Assembly: GCA_027627225.1 (NCBI GenBank)
Contig: CM051034.1
Coordinates: 3,405,501-3,469,500, forward strand
Reading direction: 5' to 3'
DNA: 64,000 nt
Source of the DNA: Congeria kusceri
Taxonomy: Eukaryota; Mollusca; Bivalvia; Myida; Dreissenidae
This document shows, one piece after another, positions 11,455 through 23,517 of the stretch (within the stretch, counting starts at the first letter, position 1; every line of letters begins with the position of its first letter). Both the position numbers and the translations under genes were made by a program. The notes beneath the pieces were generated by a model. The model did not search any database and was not told the DNA's origin. It saw only the letters and a program-made list of their open reading frames with translations.

Positions 11455-12205
11455 ATTTGTAGCTTGGTGTATTGAAGGTCAGTACCAAGCCAAATTCTAT
11501 GGCAAGTTCCAGTTGTATTGTGAGTGAGTTTTATTTATCTGTCGGTTCCCTGTAACTTCTTGTTTATTATAAAAAAATGAAGTGCTTAGTACTCAGCAAG
11601 ATGCCTTCTTGCGCATATAATAGGCATGTTCCAGTCCAATGATTATTTAGTGACCTGTGGCCCCTGCTCTCTAATCAGACGTTTTAAGCAGAAACAGTGC
11701 CAATCCCATGATTAATTCTTTTGTGCATTTCGTCCATTGTGTGTGCATGTGTCAGTGGGTGTTTTACATTTCAACACTGGGCAGAATTCCGGTCAAATAA
11801 TTATTTAGTGACTTGTGGCCTCCTGCATTCCCTTGTGGCCTCCTGCATTCCCACCAGATGTGCCAAGCCCAAGATATATTTTGTGTGAGCGTGCATCAGT
11901 TTATACTTAAAACACCTAATTGCACAGAAAACATTCTTGGGTAAAAGAGAAAAAATCCATTCTTATTTGTCAACATTTCTGGTAAGTCCTGATACATGAT
12001 TTAACATCTGTGAAATTATACAATAAAGGTTCTGCACAGTCTGTCAAGTTTTGACATTTATAAAAATTTCACAAAGTACAAATTTGCTCTCTGATACGTA
12101 TTTGTTTGCCACTTAAAAATCAAACCAACTGCTTTTAGTTTTCTGTTTCACGTCAGTTTTGTGCACATTTTGAGTATTATTGTTTTACTGTCACCAGTTA
12201 TGTGA
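11455..12205 (+). repeat. Segmental duplication, block Q (copy with 16.4-17.25 kb)
   Basis: Shared order with 16430-17240: GGTCAGTACCAAGCCAAATT, CTCAGCA/CTCAGTAC, GCATATAATAGGCATGTTCC, GATTATTTAGTGACTTGTGG, CCAGATGTG, CTGGGCAGAATTC and ACATGATTTAACATCTG. A short local duplication of CTTGTGGCCTCCTGCATTCC lies at about 11815-11855. Confidence 0.65.
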
Positions 12206-12209
12206 GCTA

Positions 12210-13075
12210 TTGTTGTCAGTCTCTGTCCAGTGTTAGGCATCCTTTGTTTGTCATGTGTTGTCAATTTGCTTCAAACAACTTCTCTGAAACCTCTTGGTGG
12301 ATTTTAACAAAACTTGGCAGGAATGTTCCTGGGGTGGTCGTTTATCATATTCCTACAATTTAGTGGAATATCTGTACAACTCTGGATGCCATGATAACCA
12401 AAAGCTTTGAAAAATAACAAACTTAAAAAATCTTGTCAGAAACCACTCGCTGGATTTTAAAGAAATTTCACAGAAATGTTACTTGGGTGACACCCCACCA
12501 TATTCCTTTAAATAACTTGGATTTGTTAAAAAAACATGGCCACCTGGGTGTGTGAAAGTTTGCCAATTTATGGCTGTATAGGCAACTTTAACAATCTTTT
12601 TGTCGAAAACCACTTGTGGTTTTAAAAATAATTTCACAGAAATGTTTCTTGGGTTCCCTTCTACTAAATTCCCGCAAATAATTTTGATGCATTAAAAACC
12701 ATGGCCGACAGGGGGTGGGGAATTTCAACCGTATATATAGTCACTTTGGATTTCAAAATAGTTTCACAGAGATGTTTGTTAGGTGATCCTCTACCAAATC
12801 CCTTTAAATTCATGTTGATTTGTAAAAAAAACATGACCACCAGGGTGTTAGGAAGTTTGAACATATATGGCTGTATTGCAACTTTGACAATATTCTTTTT
12901 AGGAAACCACTGTTTGAATTTCGAAATAATTTCACAGAAATGTTACTTGGGTGACCCTCTACCAAATTTGGTAAGATAATATAGATTTTTTAAAAATCAT
13001 GGCCGTCAGGGGGTGGGGAAGTGTGACCGTATATGGCTGTATAGTAAACTTTGACAATTTTGTTGGAAACTATAG
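12210..13075 (+). repeat. Tandem repeat, about 150-bp units (GCTCACC-family relative)
   Basis: Five diverged units contain AAACCACTTG, TTTCACAGAAATGTT, CTTGGGTGACCCTCTACCAA and AAACATGGCCACCAGGGTG. Related single units are at 17560-17690, 34440-34990 (reverse) and 63600-63990. The open frames that overlap it are unit-phased chance frames. Confidence 0.7.
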
Positions 13076-13159
13076 TGCAAAAACATTGACCTGATTGAAG
13101 TATGTTTGTGTATATTTGGAGACGTTTGTATTACTTATTTTGGATTGAATGTAGCTTTA

Positions 13160-13262
13160 GTTACCGCTAGGTTTAAGCAAGGATAGATTGTGTAGTTGTA
13201 TGCGTGTCTACCGATCAACCAGTCGACTAGGGTTTGAATCTCGGGGTACACTTTTTACATGA
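13160..13262 (+). repeat. Possible tRNA-derived SINE fragment
   Basis: TAGTTGTATGCG is followed about 35 bp later by GGGTTTGAATCTC, spaced roughly like an internal RNA polymerase III A box and B box. The B box departs slightly from GGTTCGANTCC. No tail or target duplication could be found. Confidence 0.25.
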
Positions 13263-13367
13263 AAATGTTTTTTAAATGTATATATTATACGGTGCAGTAG
13301 AATATCTAGGAAATGATGTTTGTGTTTGAAATAAATGCATGTAGATCTACATATTTTATTTCTGTTT

Positions 13368-13774
13368 TTATGCCCCCACTTTTAGAGGAAGGGGGGGCGG
13401 GGGGCATAAAGATTTGCCCTTGTCCGTCCGTCCGGCCCGTCTGTCTGTCGGATTTTTGTGTTACGCGCTAGAGCGATAATGCTTTATAAACATACTTATC
13501 AGCATGTGAACTTATGCACCTGGGTATTTTCGCGCAGTTCTTTCCGACGTCAGAGTTCTGACCCTTTTTTAGCTGAACAAAATACATTTTTGGAATTGTG
13601 TCGCATGTAACTCAAAAAGTATAACTGCTACATTGACGAAACTTGATTAACATATTCATCACCATGTAAACTTGTGCACCTGGGTATTTTGGTGCAGTTT
13701 TTTCCGACATCAGCAGAGTTTTGTGACAACCAGTGGAATGTGGGGGCATCCATGTCCTACAGACACATGTCTAG
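13368..13774 (+). mobile_element. HINE/pearl-like element, family C
   Basis: It starts TTATGCCCCCACTTTTAGAG with GTCCGTCCGTCC microsatellite. About two tandem units follow (AAAAAGTATAACTGCTA...GTGCACCTGGGTATTTT). It ends GTGGGGGCATCCATGTCC...ACACATGTCTAGTTT. GCCCCCAC at the start and GTGGGGGC near the end are subterminal inverted repeats, and CTAG|TTT is the 3' boundary. Confidence 0.75.
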
Positions 13775-13807
13775 TTTGTGAAATTTTTACCCCAGAAATT
13801 GTTTTGT

Positions 13808-14742
13808 TTAATAAGGGCCAAGCAAATTTTTTGCGGTTGCCTTATAGTAATCACCATGTATGTCGGTCTGTCCGCCGGTCTGTCTGTCAGTCCGTCCACA
13901 TTTTTCATGTTGTTTTTTTTCATAACTTCAAAACTATTTAGCTATTTATTTGAAACTTCATGGGTGGATAGATCTCATTAAGGAGAAATGCAGTGCACAA
14001 GAACCATTACTCTGCACTTCATGGTTCTGGAGTTATTGCCCTTTGTTAATTTTTCGTACTTCGTTTTTGCCTGGAGCATAACTCTTAGACTATAAGAGGT
14101 ATTTAAACTTGAAACTTCATAGGTGGATAGATCTCAGTGAGGAGAAGTACAGTGCACAAAAACCGTTACTCTGGATTTCATAATTCTGGAGTTATTGCCC
14201 TTTGTTAATTTTTCTTGCTTGGAGCATAACTCTTAGACTATAAGAGGTATTAACTTGAAACTTCATAAGTGAATATATCTCATTGAGGAGAAGTGCAGTG
14301 CACAAGAACCGTTACTCTGCACTTCATAATTCTGGAGTTATTGCTCTTTGTTTTAATTTTTCATTTTCATGCGGAGTCAACTTTTAGTTTCAGCTCTCTA
14401 ACTTGAGAACGAATTGAAATATTTTAATTAAACTTCATCCTTAGATACCTTATATCGAGACCTGGCTTGGGATTACATAGGTGGTTGGATGGGGTCACTG
14501 TCAAGGTCGACGTTACAAAAAATAGAAAAACGGTTTCCTCTCAGTTACTCGAGAAAGAATTGAGCTATTGTAATTTAACTTCATACATAGATACCTTTTA
14601 TCAAGACACCGCTTGGGATTGCATAGGAGGTGGGTGGGATCAAGGTCAAGGTCACCATTACTAAAAATAGAAAAACTGTTCCTCACCTTCAAACATGCTA
14701 TCATTCGGGGCCCACTGCCACTCCTGTGACAAAGCTCTTGTT
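13808..14742 (+). mobile_element. HINE-like composite element
   Basis: The 5' part has AATAAGGGCCAAGCAAATTT and a GTCTGTCC/GTCTGTCAGTCC microsatellite. Three about 130-150-bp units follow (CATAGGTGGATAGATCTCA, GAGAAGTGCAGTGCACAAGA, TTCTGGAGTTATTGCCCTTT), then two family A units. The 3' end is TGTGACAAAGCTCTTGTTA. It combines unit families in one element. Confidence 0.6.
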
Positions 14743-15239
14743 ACCATTATTATACCTCACTTCGTTTTCCCATTGTAAAATCCCATATGTATTCATCCCT
14801 GCAGAATTTTAATATGCCATGGCGTTGGAAAGTAATATACCCCGTGGAGGGGTATAATTTGTAATAATATTCCGTGCTTGGACCAAAATATACACCGCGC
14901 ATGGGCCTAAAAATAGCAACTTGTGTTTTCTGAGAAATCCGTATTAGCTAATAATCAGTAGGCTCTTATTTAAATGTATTTAAAAAATCAAAGTCGATGA
15001 GCTCTTGATTTTCCAAAAATAAACTTGTTTGTTCTTTGAATTACAGTATTTGTGTTGGGTATTATAAAATAAATATTGCAGGCATATTGAGGGGTATAGT
15101 AAATATCACCCCTTTCATCCTCGGTTGACATCACTCTCCTCTGGGTGCAATTCACTTACTATACCCTTTAACTGCCTATGATATTTATATATTACAATAT
15201 CCACATGAATGCCTTGTGATTCACTTGTAGAATACTCAG
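14743..15239. other. Unassigned; short palindrome ATACCCC...GGGGTAT
   Basis: No gene is seen. ATACCCC-GTGGA-GGGGTAT (14837-14855) is a perfect 7-bp stem and ATTGAGGGGTATAG recurs near 15088, suggesting an unrecognised repeat. Confidence 0.4.
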
Positions 15240-15409
15240 TTGATGTACGGAGGACAAACTGGTCAGCCAGGAACTCAAGTTCAGTAAGCAGCAGCAATGG
15301 AACTCGAGCCAGACACTGGACCTGTACTGACCTCCCTCCTGCCTAGGTGGAAGTGACTGTGGTTGGGATAGTTGTCAAGTCGAGGATGGCAACCCAAAGT
15401 TTGGCTGAG
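15240..15409 (+). pseudogene. Degenerate TSP1-like exon (copy 2)
   Basis: The sequence after acceptor AATACTCAG reads DVRRTNWSARNSSSVSSSNG then TRARHWTCTDLPPA and a stop, and ends at GAG|GTAAGA. W, SSSVSSSNG, TRAR and C keep the spacing of a TSP1 core with Cys-to-Ser changes. An in-frame stop and length differences from copy 1 show it is broken as written. The intron after it carries the HINE-like insertion at 15482. Confidence 0.4.
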
Positions 15410-15481
15410 GTAAGATACAATTGATGTCAACAATAGGCGTTGGCATGCTGTCAAAATGTAGTATGGTTGCAATTAATTGTT

Positions 15482-16157
15482 TATACCCCCACAAACAAAG
15501 TTTAGGGGGGGCGTATATAGGAGTGAGCTTGTCGGTCTGTCTGTCGGTTGGTTTTCATGGTTTCCGGATGATCACTCAAGAAAGGCTTGACATATTCAAA
15601 CAATTTTTGGTACACCTGTGTAACATCATAGAACACAAGTCATGTTTGACTTTGGTTACAAACCACTAAATTTTGACAGAGTTGTGGTCCCTTTTTGAAT
15701 TAAATTCCCTAAAAACATGGTTTTCGGACGATAACTGAAGAATGGCTTGACATATTCAAATAATTTTTGGTACACATATGTAGCATCATAAAATACAGAT
15801 CAGGTTCGACTTTTGTTACAAAACACTAAATTTTGACAGAGTTATGGCCTCGTTTTGACTTAAATTCCGATAAACATGGTTTCAGGACAATAACACATGA
15901 AAGGCTGCACATATTTAAATTATTTTTGGTACATAGGCATAACACCATAAAATACAGGTCAGGTTTGACTTTGGTTGCAAACCACTAAATGTTGACAGAG
16001 TTATGGCTCATATTGAAATTAAATTTGTCCAAAAACACTGTGAAACATTCAAAAATTAAAGCATTCTCATTGTGTCCATTTCTTTCAAATTGATGCCATA
16101 GTTTTGTGACAAGGCCATATTGTGGGGGAGTATCCGTCACTCATGTGACATTTCTAG
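15482..16157 (+). mobile_element. HINE/pearl-like element, family B, with empty-site paralogs
   Basis: The 5' end is TATACCCCCACAAACAAAGT followed by a GGTCTGTCTGTCGG microsatellite. About three 150-180-bp units follow (GGCTTGACATATTCAAA, TTTTTGGTACACA, AAACCACTAAATTTTGACAG). The 3' end is TTGTGGGGGAGTATCC, then the perfect hairpin GTCAC-TCAT-GTGAC, then TTTCTAG. ATACCCCCACAA and TTGTGGGGG form the subterminal inverted repeat. Paralogous loci at about 3493 and 61469 read straight through this point in T-rich sequence, which fixes the boundaries and shows no target duplication. Confidence 0.85.
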
Positions 16158-17290
16158 TTTTAGCTCACCTTAGATTGAAGTGCGCTAGTGTGAGTTATTG
16201 TGGTAAGTCCTGGTTTGTCGTCAGTTGTTTTTTGTCTGTCGTTTGTTATTAACCTTTCACCTCAAACAACTTCTCTTTAACCGCTGAATGGAAGTTGAAA
16301 AAACTGGTCGTATATGTTCAGTCTTCACAGAATTGCATAGGAATCCACATTTTATACTTTGTGTTTTCACTTGGATCAGACAATGTGTTTTGAGACAATT
16401 ATTCATTGTAATGCCATTAGTAACTTGTTCTAGTGAAAGCCAGTACCAAGCCAAATTGTGCATACTATTGTTAAGTTCAAATCTTATAATTCTGAGTGCG
16501 TTGTGTGATGAAAATTACTTGTCTGTTCTCGTTCTCTGCAACTTCTTGTAATGAATTGAAGTACTTAGCACTCAGTACCATGCCTCGTTGTGCATATAAT
16601 AGGCATGTTCCAACGATTATTTAGTGACTTGTGGCCTCCTTATTTAGTCACTTGTGGCCCCCTGCTTTCTAACCAGACATGTTTAAACAAAAATTGTTAC
16701 AAGCCCATTAATTATTTTGTGCCTTTCGTCCGTTGTTTGTCATTGGGTCAGTTAACACTTTCAACACTGGACAGATTTCCTGTCCAATGATTATTTAGTG
16801 ACTTGTGGCTTACTTATTAAGTGACTAATGGGCTCCTGCTTTTCCACCAGATGTGTTTTAAAAAATTGTTTAAAGCCCAAGATAAATTTCGTCCGATGTG
16901 TGTGCCTGTGTCAGTGCGACAGTTTACACTTAAAGCCCTGGGCAGAATTCAACCAAATTACACAGAAATCATCCTTGGGTATTAGAGAAAATCCATACAA
17001 GTAAATAGTGTAATTGTCTACATTGCTGGTACGACTTGATACATGATCTAACATCTGCAAAATCATTCTGCACAGTGTCAAGTTATGAATTTTATAAAAG
17101 TACCAATTCGTTACTTTTAGTTGTCCGCCACTAAAAAACAAAAACGACTGCTTGTAGACAGACTTCAGTTTCACTTAGTACATTTTGAGCATTCTTGTTT
17201 TACTGTTGCCAGTTCAACATGCAATTTTTCTAGTAAACGCCATGCATGTGTAAATCGCAATGAACACAAGCCCATGCTTGTTTTTATAGC
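16158..17290 (+). repeat. Paralogous block Q (second copy)
   Basis: Continuation of the block after the insertion: TTTTAGCTCACC, GTGAGTTATTGTGGT, GGATCAGACAATGT, AGTACCAAGCCAAATTG, then the 11.5-kb-like segment with GATTATTTAGTGACTTGTGG twice. No coding frame is shared between copies. Confidence 0.6.
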
Positions 17291-18095
17291 AATATTTTAC
17301 CATTTATCTTTTACCAATTTTAAAAAACAAACTCAAATGCTATTTTTTTGCTATTTCTACAACTTTATTTTTTCTGGGTCTAAAAAACAACGTTGAAATG
17401 TTTAGATCGAATGTCCATTATTATTGGCCAGGATGACTTTGATGAGGTTCAACTGAATTATTTATTTGTATTGTATTTGTATTGATCAGTAGGCATAAAT
17501 GTTAAGAGTCCAGAGTGCAAAATGTGATCATGGTTTGATTCTTTACCATTTTCCTTCAATTTAAAGGAGAATCAGTAAAACTCTGGCAACCAACAGCTTG
17601 CAAAACTAGAAAACTTTAAAAATAATTTAACAGAAATGTTCCTTGAGTGACCTGCTACCAAATTGCTTAAAATAATAAATTTCAGTTTAAGCCTTCGTTA
17701 TCTGCCATTTTATTCAAAATTTAAGGAGTCACAAACAAGACAAAATAAAATTTGATGCTAGCAGGTATGTGTAAGATAAAAAAAAAAAAAAACTACAATT
17801 GTCAATTAAATTTCTAAGATAACATCTTGAGGGGAGAATAGATACATTAGAGTTTTGGCTACTGCAATTGGAAGTTACATAGCCCTAGTTTGAGGTTAGG
17901 CATTCATTGTTTGACACAGGGCTCCAGCCCTCAATAGCGCTCTTGCCCTCAATCTACTTTTGTGACAACTCAGGGTAGCAATTCAGGGCCACTTTGGCCC
18001 TCTTGTATTTGAGTGTATTTTAACTTGTATTGTTTAATGGGCATGAAAACGTTTAAATGCTGTTTGTTACTGGTCCAATTTATTATTATCTTGAT
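17291..18095. other. Unassigned; single tandem-family unit and a hAT-like end
   Basis: A single unit related to 12.2-13.1 kb is at about 17560-17690. CAGGGCTCCAGCCCTCAA at 17926 resembles the left end of a hAT element, with no matching right end found. A 15-bp A run is near 17780. Confidence 0.35.
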
Positions 18096-18475
18096 CGGTG
18101 TATATAAGCTCTGTTAAAGAAATTCAGGAGTAAATGAAATCCTATCTCTTGCTAATGACACTACAGTTTTGAAGCAGAATGTTAAAACAATTGTCAACAT
18201 ACAAAACCACAATCATAAATCCCTTAACACATTGTTCTGTAGTGTATCTTTGGCACAGAGTTATCAGTGTGTCTTTGACCCTTTCAGTGGAAATCAAACC
18301 AAAAACTTTGGCAGAAATAATATGCTTTAAAAACTGTCTATGATCCAACGATTTATTATTGAGTTTGAAAACAAATTAGTAGACACTACAAGATTTCAAA
18401 TAGTTTGACAAATGTGATAGCCTTTCCCAGGGAATTCCTTTGTGTAAAATTATCATGCTAAACTAGATAATAGAT
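18096..18475 (+). repeat. Block R copy 2, left part
   Basis: Shares CAATCATAAATC, GTGTATCTTTGGCA, TTTGGCAGAAATAATATGC, GAGTTTGAAAACAAATTAGT and AGACACTACAA with 7.75-8.03 kb and 29.2-29.4 kb. The right part (GTAGGCAATTAGAAAATGTC) is displaced to about 20953, separated by other repeats. Confidence 0.6.
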
Positions 18476-19033
18476 TTGTAATACCTTCCAGTATGTTTGT
18501 GAAATGTAAGTTACTTACAGGTTATGAATAAATGTGTTAGATTCAAAATGTACTGCTTTATAATTGGGTCAAGTTTGTGTATTTTCTTTCCTGATTTTGA
18601 GATCAAAATCAACTTTTGCAACTTTGTGGACATAAATTGATTTATTGTCGCAAACTTATACATAAATTGCACTCCTTAAGTTTAAATATTTTCTCAAGGA
18701 TAGTCAAGAATATCCCTTCTAAATGGCTATGTAAATTACTGGCTCTTTGATACTCTATGTAAAATTTATCCAACCTAGACCACAATTAGTAAATTGTTTG
18801 CTTTACTGTATAGAAAACAAATGACAAAAACCTATAATAATACCACCAGAATTATTGTCCCATGACGAGCAAAGTGCTCCCTTCATGGCCATTTTGTGTA
18901 GCAATTTGCCAGCAGTATTCTTATATGAGAAACAGCTATGGAAATACACGGTATTAGCCGGTTAATTATAAAACTTTCCTCAGTAATTTACCATTGTTAT
19001 AACAACAACAACATTGATCACATATACAGTAAT
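18476..19033. other. Unassigned AT-rich spacer
   Basis: No gene or clear repeat is recognised. Confidence 0.4.
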
Positions 19034-19645
19034 TATGCCTCCCATCGAAGATGGCGGGGTGTATTGGTTTAATGTCGGTGTGTCTGTCTGTCTGTCGGTC
19101 GGGTGATAGACCACTTTCATTTCCGCTCTCTAAGTTTAATAGTTTTCATCCGATCTTAACTAAACTTCATGAACATGTTTATTTGCATGATATCTTGGCC
19201 AAGTTCGATAATCAGCCAAATTGCTCCAGGAATTGTTGAGTTACGGCCCTTGAGTTATCTAAAATTAGCCTTTTTAGCAGTTTCCGCTCTCGACGTCAAA
19301 CAGTTTTCATCTGATCTTCACTAAACTTGCTGAAAATGTCTGTGAACATAATTTCTTGGCCAAGTTCGATAATCAGCCAAATCGCTCCAGGAATTGTTGA
19401 GTTACGGCCCTTGAGTTATCTAAAATTAGCCTTTTTAGCAGTTTCCGCTCTCTAAGTCCAACAGTTTTCATCTAATCTTCACCAAACTGGATGAAAATAT
19501 TTGAGGTTATAGTATCATTGCAAAGTTTGATGATCAACCAAAACACACCAGGATCTGCAGAGTTACTTGGAGTTGATTCATCTAAAATTGTCCTTCTAAG
19601 CAGTTTTCGCTCCCTATGTCCAAGTTCTACAAACAGCTCTTGGTA
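19034..19645 (+). mobile_element. HINE-like element, family D
   Basis: It begins TTATGCCTCCCATCGAAGAT with GTCTGTCTGTCTGTCGGTCGG. Three about 170-bp units follow (GTTTCCGCTCTCTAAGTCCA, ACAGTTTTCATCTGATCTTC, CTTGGCCAAGTTCGATAATC, GGAATTGTTGAGTTACGGCC). It ends AAACAGCTCTTGG. A degenerate relative is at 1796. Confidence 0.7.
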
Positions 19646-20007
19646 TTAACTGTGGTGTGTTGATTTTATCCACCACCTTTTCTTGTCTCTAATAACCATT
19701 ATATAACATTTACGATCGTGTTCTTCAGTTTCATATTAATCAGTTATACTAGTCATTATTAATTACTTATCTGTAAAGAAATTCACAACTTTATGTGTGG
19801 TTTTAGAAATATTACACTTCCAAAATTTATGGTACGTTATGGTACTTCATGTACATTCCATTCATATCTCTTACAACTACTACAAATTGTCGCACGCCGG
19901 CAAAAGTATGTGACCAATGTTTATGTAATAATATAGTATATGTTTTTCAAATGTTTACTGAAACAAAACAATATGGTTCAATAATATTCTCTGCAAATAA
20001 AGTTTGT

Positions 20008-20876
20008 TATGCCCCCACTTTAGAGGGGGGGGGGCAATTAGATTTGCCCTTGTCCGTCCGTCCGTCCTTCCGTTGGATTTTCGTGTCACGCATAATTCAA
20101 AAAGTATAAATGCTAGAGTGATGAAACTTTACAAACATATTAATCTGCATGTGAACTTGTGCACCTAGGTATTTTGGTGCATTTTTGTCCAACACCAGCA
20201 GAGTTATGGCCCAGCAAAAAAAATTTGGACTTGCACGTGTAACTCAAAAAGTATTATTGCTGGAGTGATGAAACTTTATAAACTTATTAATAAGCATGTG
20301 AACTTGTGCACCTGAGTATTTTGGGGCAGTCTTTTCAGACATCAGTGGAGTTATGGCCCTTTTTTAGCAAAAAATGACCATTTTGGACTTGTGTTGCACA
20401 TAACTAAAAAGTATTACTGCTACTGTGATGAAACTTTATATACATATTAATCAACATGTGAACTTGTGCACCTGGGTATTCAGGTGCAGTTTTTTGGGCA
20501 TCGGCAGAGTTATGGACCTTTTTTTTAGCAAAAAATGACATTTTTGGACTTGTGTCACATGTAACTAAAGAAATATTATTATTAGACTGATGGAACTTTA
20601 TTAACATATTATTCAGTATGTGAACATGTGCACCTGGGTATTTTGGTGGAGTTTTTTTCCGCCATCCGTGGAGTTATGACCTTTTTTTTTTAGCAAAAAA
20701 ATGACATTTTTGGATTTGTGTCGCTTGAACTAAAAAAGTATAACTGCTAGACAAATGAAACTTTATAAGCATATTCATCTGCATGTGAACTTGTGCACTA
20801 GGGTATTTTGGTGCATTTTTTCCAACATCAGAGTTTTGTGACAACCAGCTGAATGTGGGGGCATCCCACATGTCTA
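20008..20876 (+). mobile_element. HINE/pearl-like element, family C (five units)
   Basis: It starts TTATGCCCCCACTTTAGAGG with GTCCGTCCGTCCTTCCG. Five about 160-bp units follow (AAAAAGTATAACTGCTAGAG, TGATGAAACTTTATAAACAT, GTGAACTTGTGCACCTGGGT, GAGTTATGGCCCTTTTTTAG). It ends ATGTGGGGGCATCCCACATG then TCTAG|TTTTT. The inverted GCCCCCAC/GTGGGGGC ends are present. Confidence 0.82.
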
Positions 20877-21650
20877 GTTTTTATAAATGTGGACCTACCG
20901 TCGATATGCCCCTTTACTAATATTGATTGTAGTATCCTTATTTAGTAGTACTGTAGGCAATTAGAAAATGTCTGGCAATGTCACGATTTCTTGAAGAATT
21001 TTAATTATAATAGTTTGATTCATTCTACACTGAGATTATTGATCAAATACTAACACCCGCAAATTCAGAACAAATATGTTCAGACAATTATGCATTGTAT
21101 CTATGTGTGTATGTACATGCCATGTATAATGTTATGCACACACTAAGGTTAAACCCTGTATTCTATCTCATCTTCAAGCTGTGATTGTTGAAATAACACC
21201 CTGTGGGATAAACTTAGCTGTATTAGTTGATACAGTGCATTGTTTACTTTTGCGGATCTCATTTTCTGGTCAGCCATTTGAAGATAATTTACATCCATTG
21301 TATTTAAAATACGCAAACATTGTTTCTGAAACATCCAGATTAAATTTGCAGCCACACATATGCTTCGATTGAGAGTTTTTGAAAACGAGCATAAAGGTCA
21401 TGGTCATTCATTGTGTTGTTTTTTTACATATAGATCATAAATAGTAAGGATCATTACACAGTTGTGTCTTTGTTGACTTTAAAGGTCCTTTTTAATGAAA
21501 GTTGTCTGGGAAAGTTACTATTCAATTATTTGTTGTACAAATAACACAAACATATACAATAAAACTTTATTACAATTTGTACATTTTGTATTCAGTACTG
21601 GTAAAAGCAGTTGTACTACCAATTTATGCATTCCACGTTTTGTAAAACAT
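20877..21650. other. Block R copy 2 right end and unassigned DNA
   Basis: TAGGCAATTAGAAAATGTCTGGCAAT near 20953 matches 8548 and 29810. The remainder to 21650 has no recognised gene or repeat. Confidence 0.4.
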
Positions 21651-21651
21651 T

Positions 21652-21858
21652 TGTTATGCCCCCTTTTTGAGGAGGGGTGCATATAAATTTGCCCTTGTCC
21701 ATCCTTCCGTCGGATTTTTGTGTCGCGCGTAACACTCAAAAAGTATAACTGCTAGAGTGATGACTGGGTATATTTATGAAGTTTGTTCCGAACCGGAGTT
21801 ACAGACAAGGTTTAGAAACAAATGACATTTTTAGATTTGTGTCGTGCATAACTCACAA
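21652..21858 (+). mobile_element. Truncated family C element
   Basis: It starts TTATGCCCCCTTTTTGAGGA, runs through GCCCTTGTCC and one unit, and stops at GTGCATAACTCACAA where the next element begins. The 3' hairpin is missing. Confidence 0.65.
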
Positions 21859-23517
21859 CAGGCTGTCAACTGGTCCTACTTTGTCCTACTTTTTTGACTC
21901 ACTCATACATTTTCCTACTTTTTGGTAAAAAAAACTCCTATTATTCCTACTTTTTTAGTTTGCCAGAAATGAAGACGAATTAAATAATGTTTTATATAAA
22001 AAAGAACACAGTCTATTTGTAAATGTATTGTATAGATGGGACAATGTGGTATGTTCCCCAGCTCATTTGTCTGGAACTATTTTTATTGTATGTATTGACT
22101 TTGACATGCATAGCTTTGTATTCACAGGCCTTTTAAAGGTTCTGAGATATTTAAAAGGTGTTAAAAATCAAGTTAAAGTCATGTATACTGAAGAATGAAT
22201 CTGTTATCATATACATGTGTAGATATAATTGTGGTTTTGTTCCCAATGATGGGCTTACTGATGGAGCTCAGTGTACTTTCCAGCTCTAAATGTCTAGTGT
22301 AGATTTTATGCAGATCTTTTATCAAATAATGTTATTCAAATACATATACAGGACATCAGATATTTAGAATCTGGGATTAATGGCTGACTGCCTCAGAAAT
22401 CTAGCAGGTTGTAGTCTACTTCATTATCACCTACGGGTAAATTGGAAATCGAAACAATAGTTTTAATAAATTTGTATCGACATACAACCTGACAAAATGC
22501 ATAACCCAATTGTCTTCTTATTGTTAAAGAAAATGTTTAGCGATTGTTGAAAATAATACTATTTATCAAGCTTTTTCTGAATATGTACCGAGTGCTATTC
22601 CTTTTATATTATGAAAGATTATCACAAAGATGGAGTATAATCCCATCCTTGATTCTGTAAATGCTCTAACCACTATGTTAGAAATCCTGTGTGTTTGTAA
22701 ATTGTGATAAGTGGTGTTGAATTCACCTATTCATTATCGTGATGTCCTTCCTACCCATTGGTGTACAACAAATGCAAGGGACGTATGAATTCACAGACAC
22801 AGACATCTTACTGTGGGTTCAAGTCTCTGACTGTTGATCACTTGCCCCTTACCACTGTAGGCCCAAACCACAGTAGGCTCAAGCCTTAATGGGGTCATAT
22901 TCTTTGAAGTGAGAAAGCTACCCATCTAGCTTATAGAAGATCAGTGGTACTACCCAGGTGCCTGCATGTGTGTTGTCTTTCTCCACCATGAAAAGCTGGA
23001 AATTGCCATATGATAACTGGTTGATGAGTGTCATTAATTCCAATAAACAGTAGGCAAAGATGGTCAGATACAACTGGAAGTACAACTTTAAAAAAAAAGA
23101 CAATTGATTTCAAAGTGCTTGATACTATTGGTAGTAGTAACTCTGTGAAACCTTTGGTATTGATGTAACATATTCTGCAGTGTACATGTTTATTGTAATC
23201 ATAACCTTATGTTTATTTTGAGCTAGTTATTGGTATGTTAGTATTATTAGTTAATCAGTTAAAAAAACCAATTCAGGATTTTGGGCAGATGTCCCATGAT
23301 CACATTTCTCAAGCTGAACAGTTGCCTATTGTTAACATTGAAGGGTAATTAACAAAGTTCAGTCAATTTAAACGTAACTTTGCTATGGTAAATGTGTTTA
23401 AAAATTTCTACTTTTTGACGAGAAATGTATACTTTTGCCTACTTTTTTCCTACTTTAAAAAAAAAGAAAGCTCCTATATTTTTCCTACTTTTTCACTGAG
23501 GGCGAGTTGACGGCCTG
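21859..23517. mobile_element. Putative DNA transposon with CCTACTTTTT subterminal repeats
   Basis: The ends are CAGGCTGTCAACT and its near complement AGTTGACGGCCTG. Just inside each end are several copies of CCTACTTTTT (left: 21874-21955; right: 23410-23500). The length is about 1.66 kb. No transposase frame is visible, so it would be non-autonomous. No convincing target duplication was found: it cuts into a family C element on the left, but that element does not resume on the right. Confidence 0.55.

Noticed and set aside
22918..23113. Overlapping 60-codon minus frames
   Set aside because: Two frames over the same DNA inside the putative transposon at 21859-23517, with no support for either.
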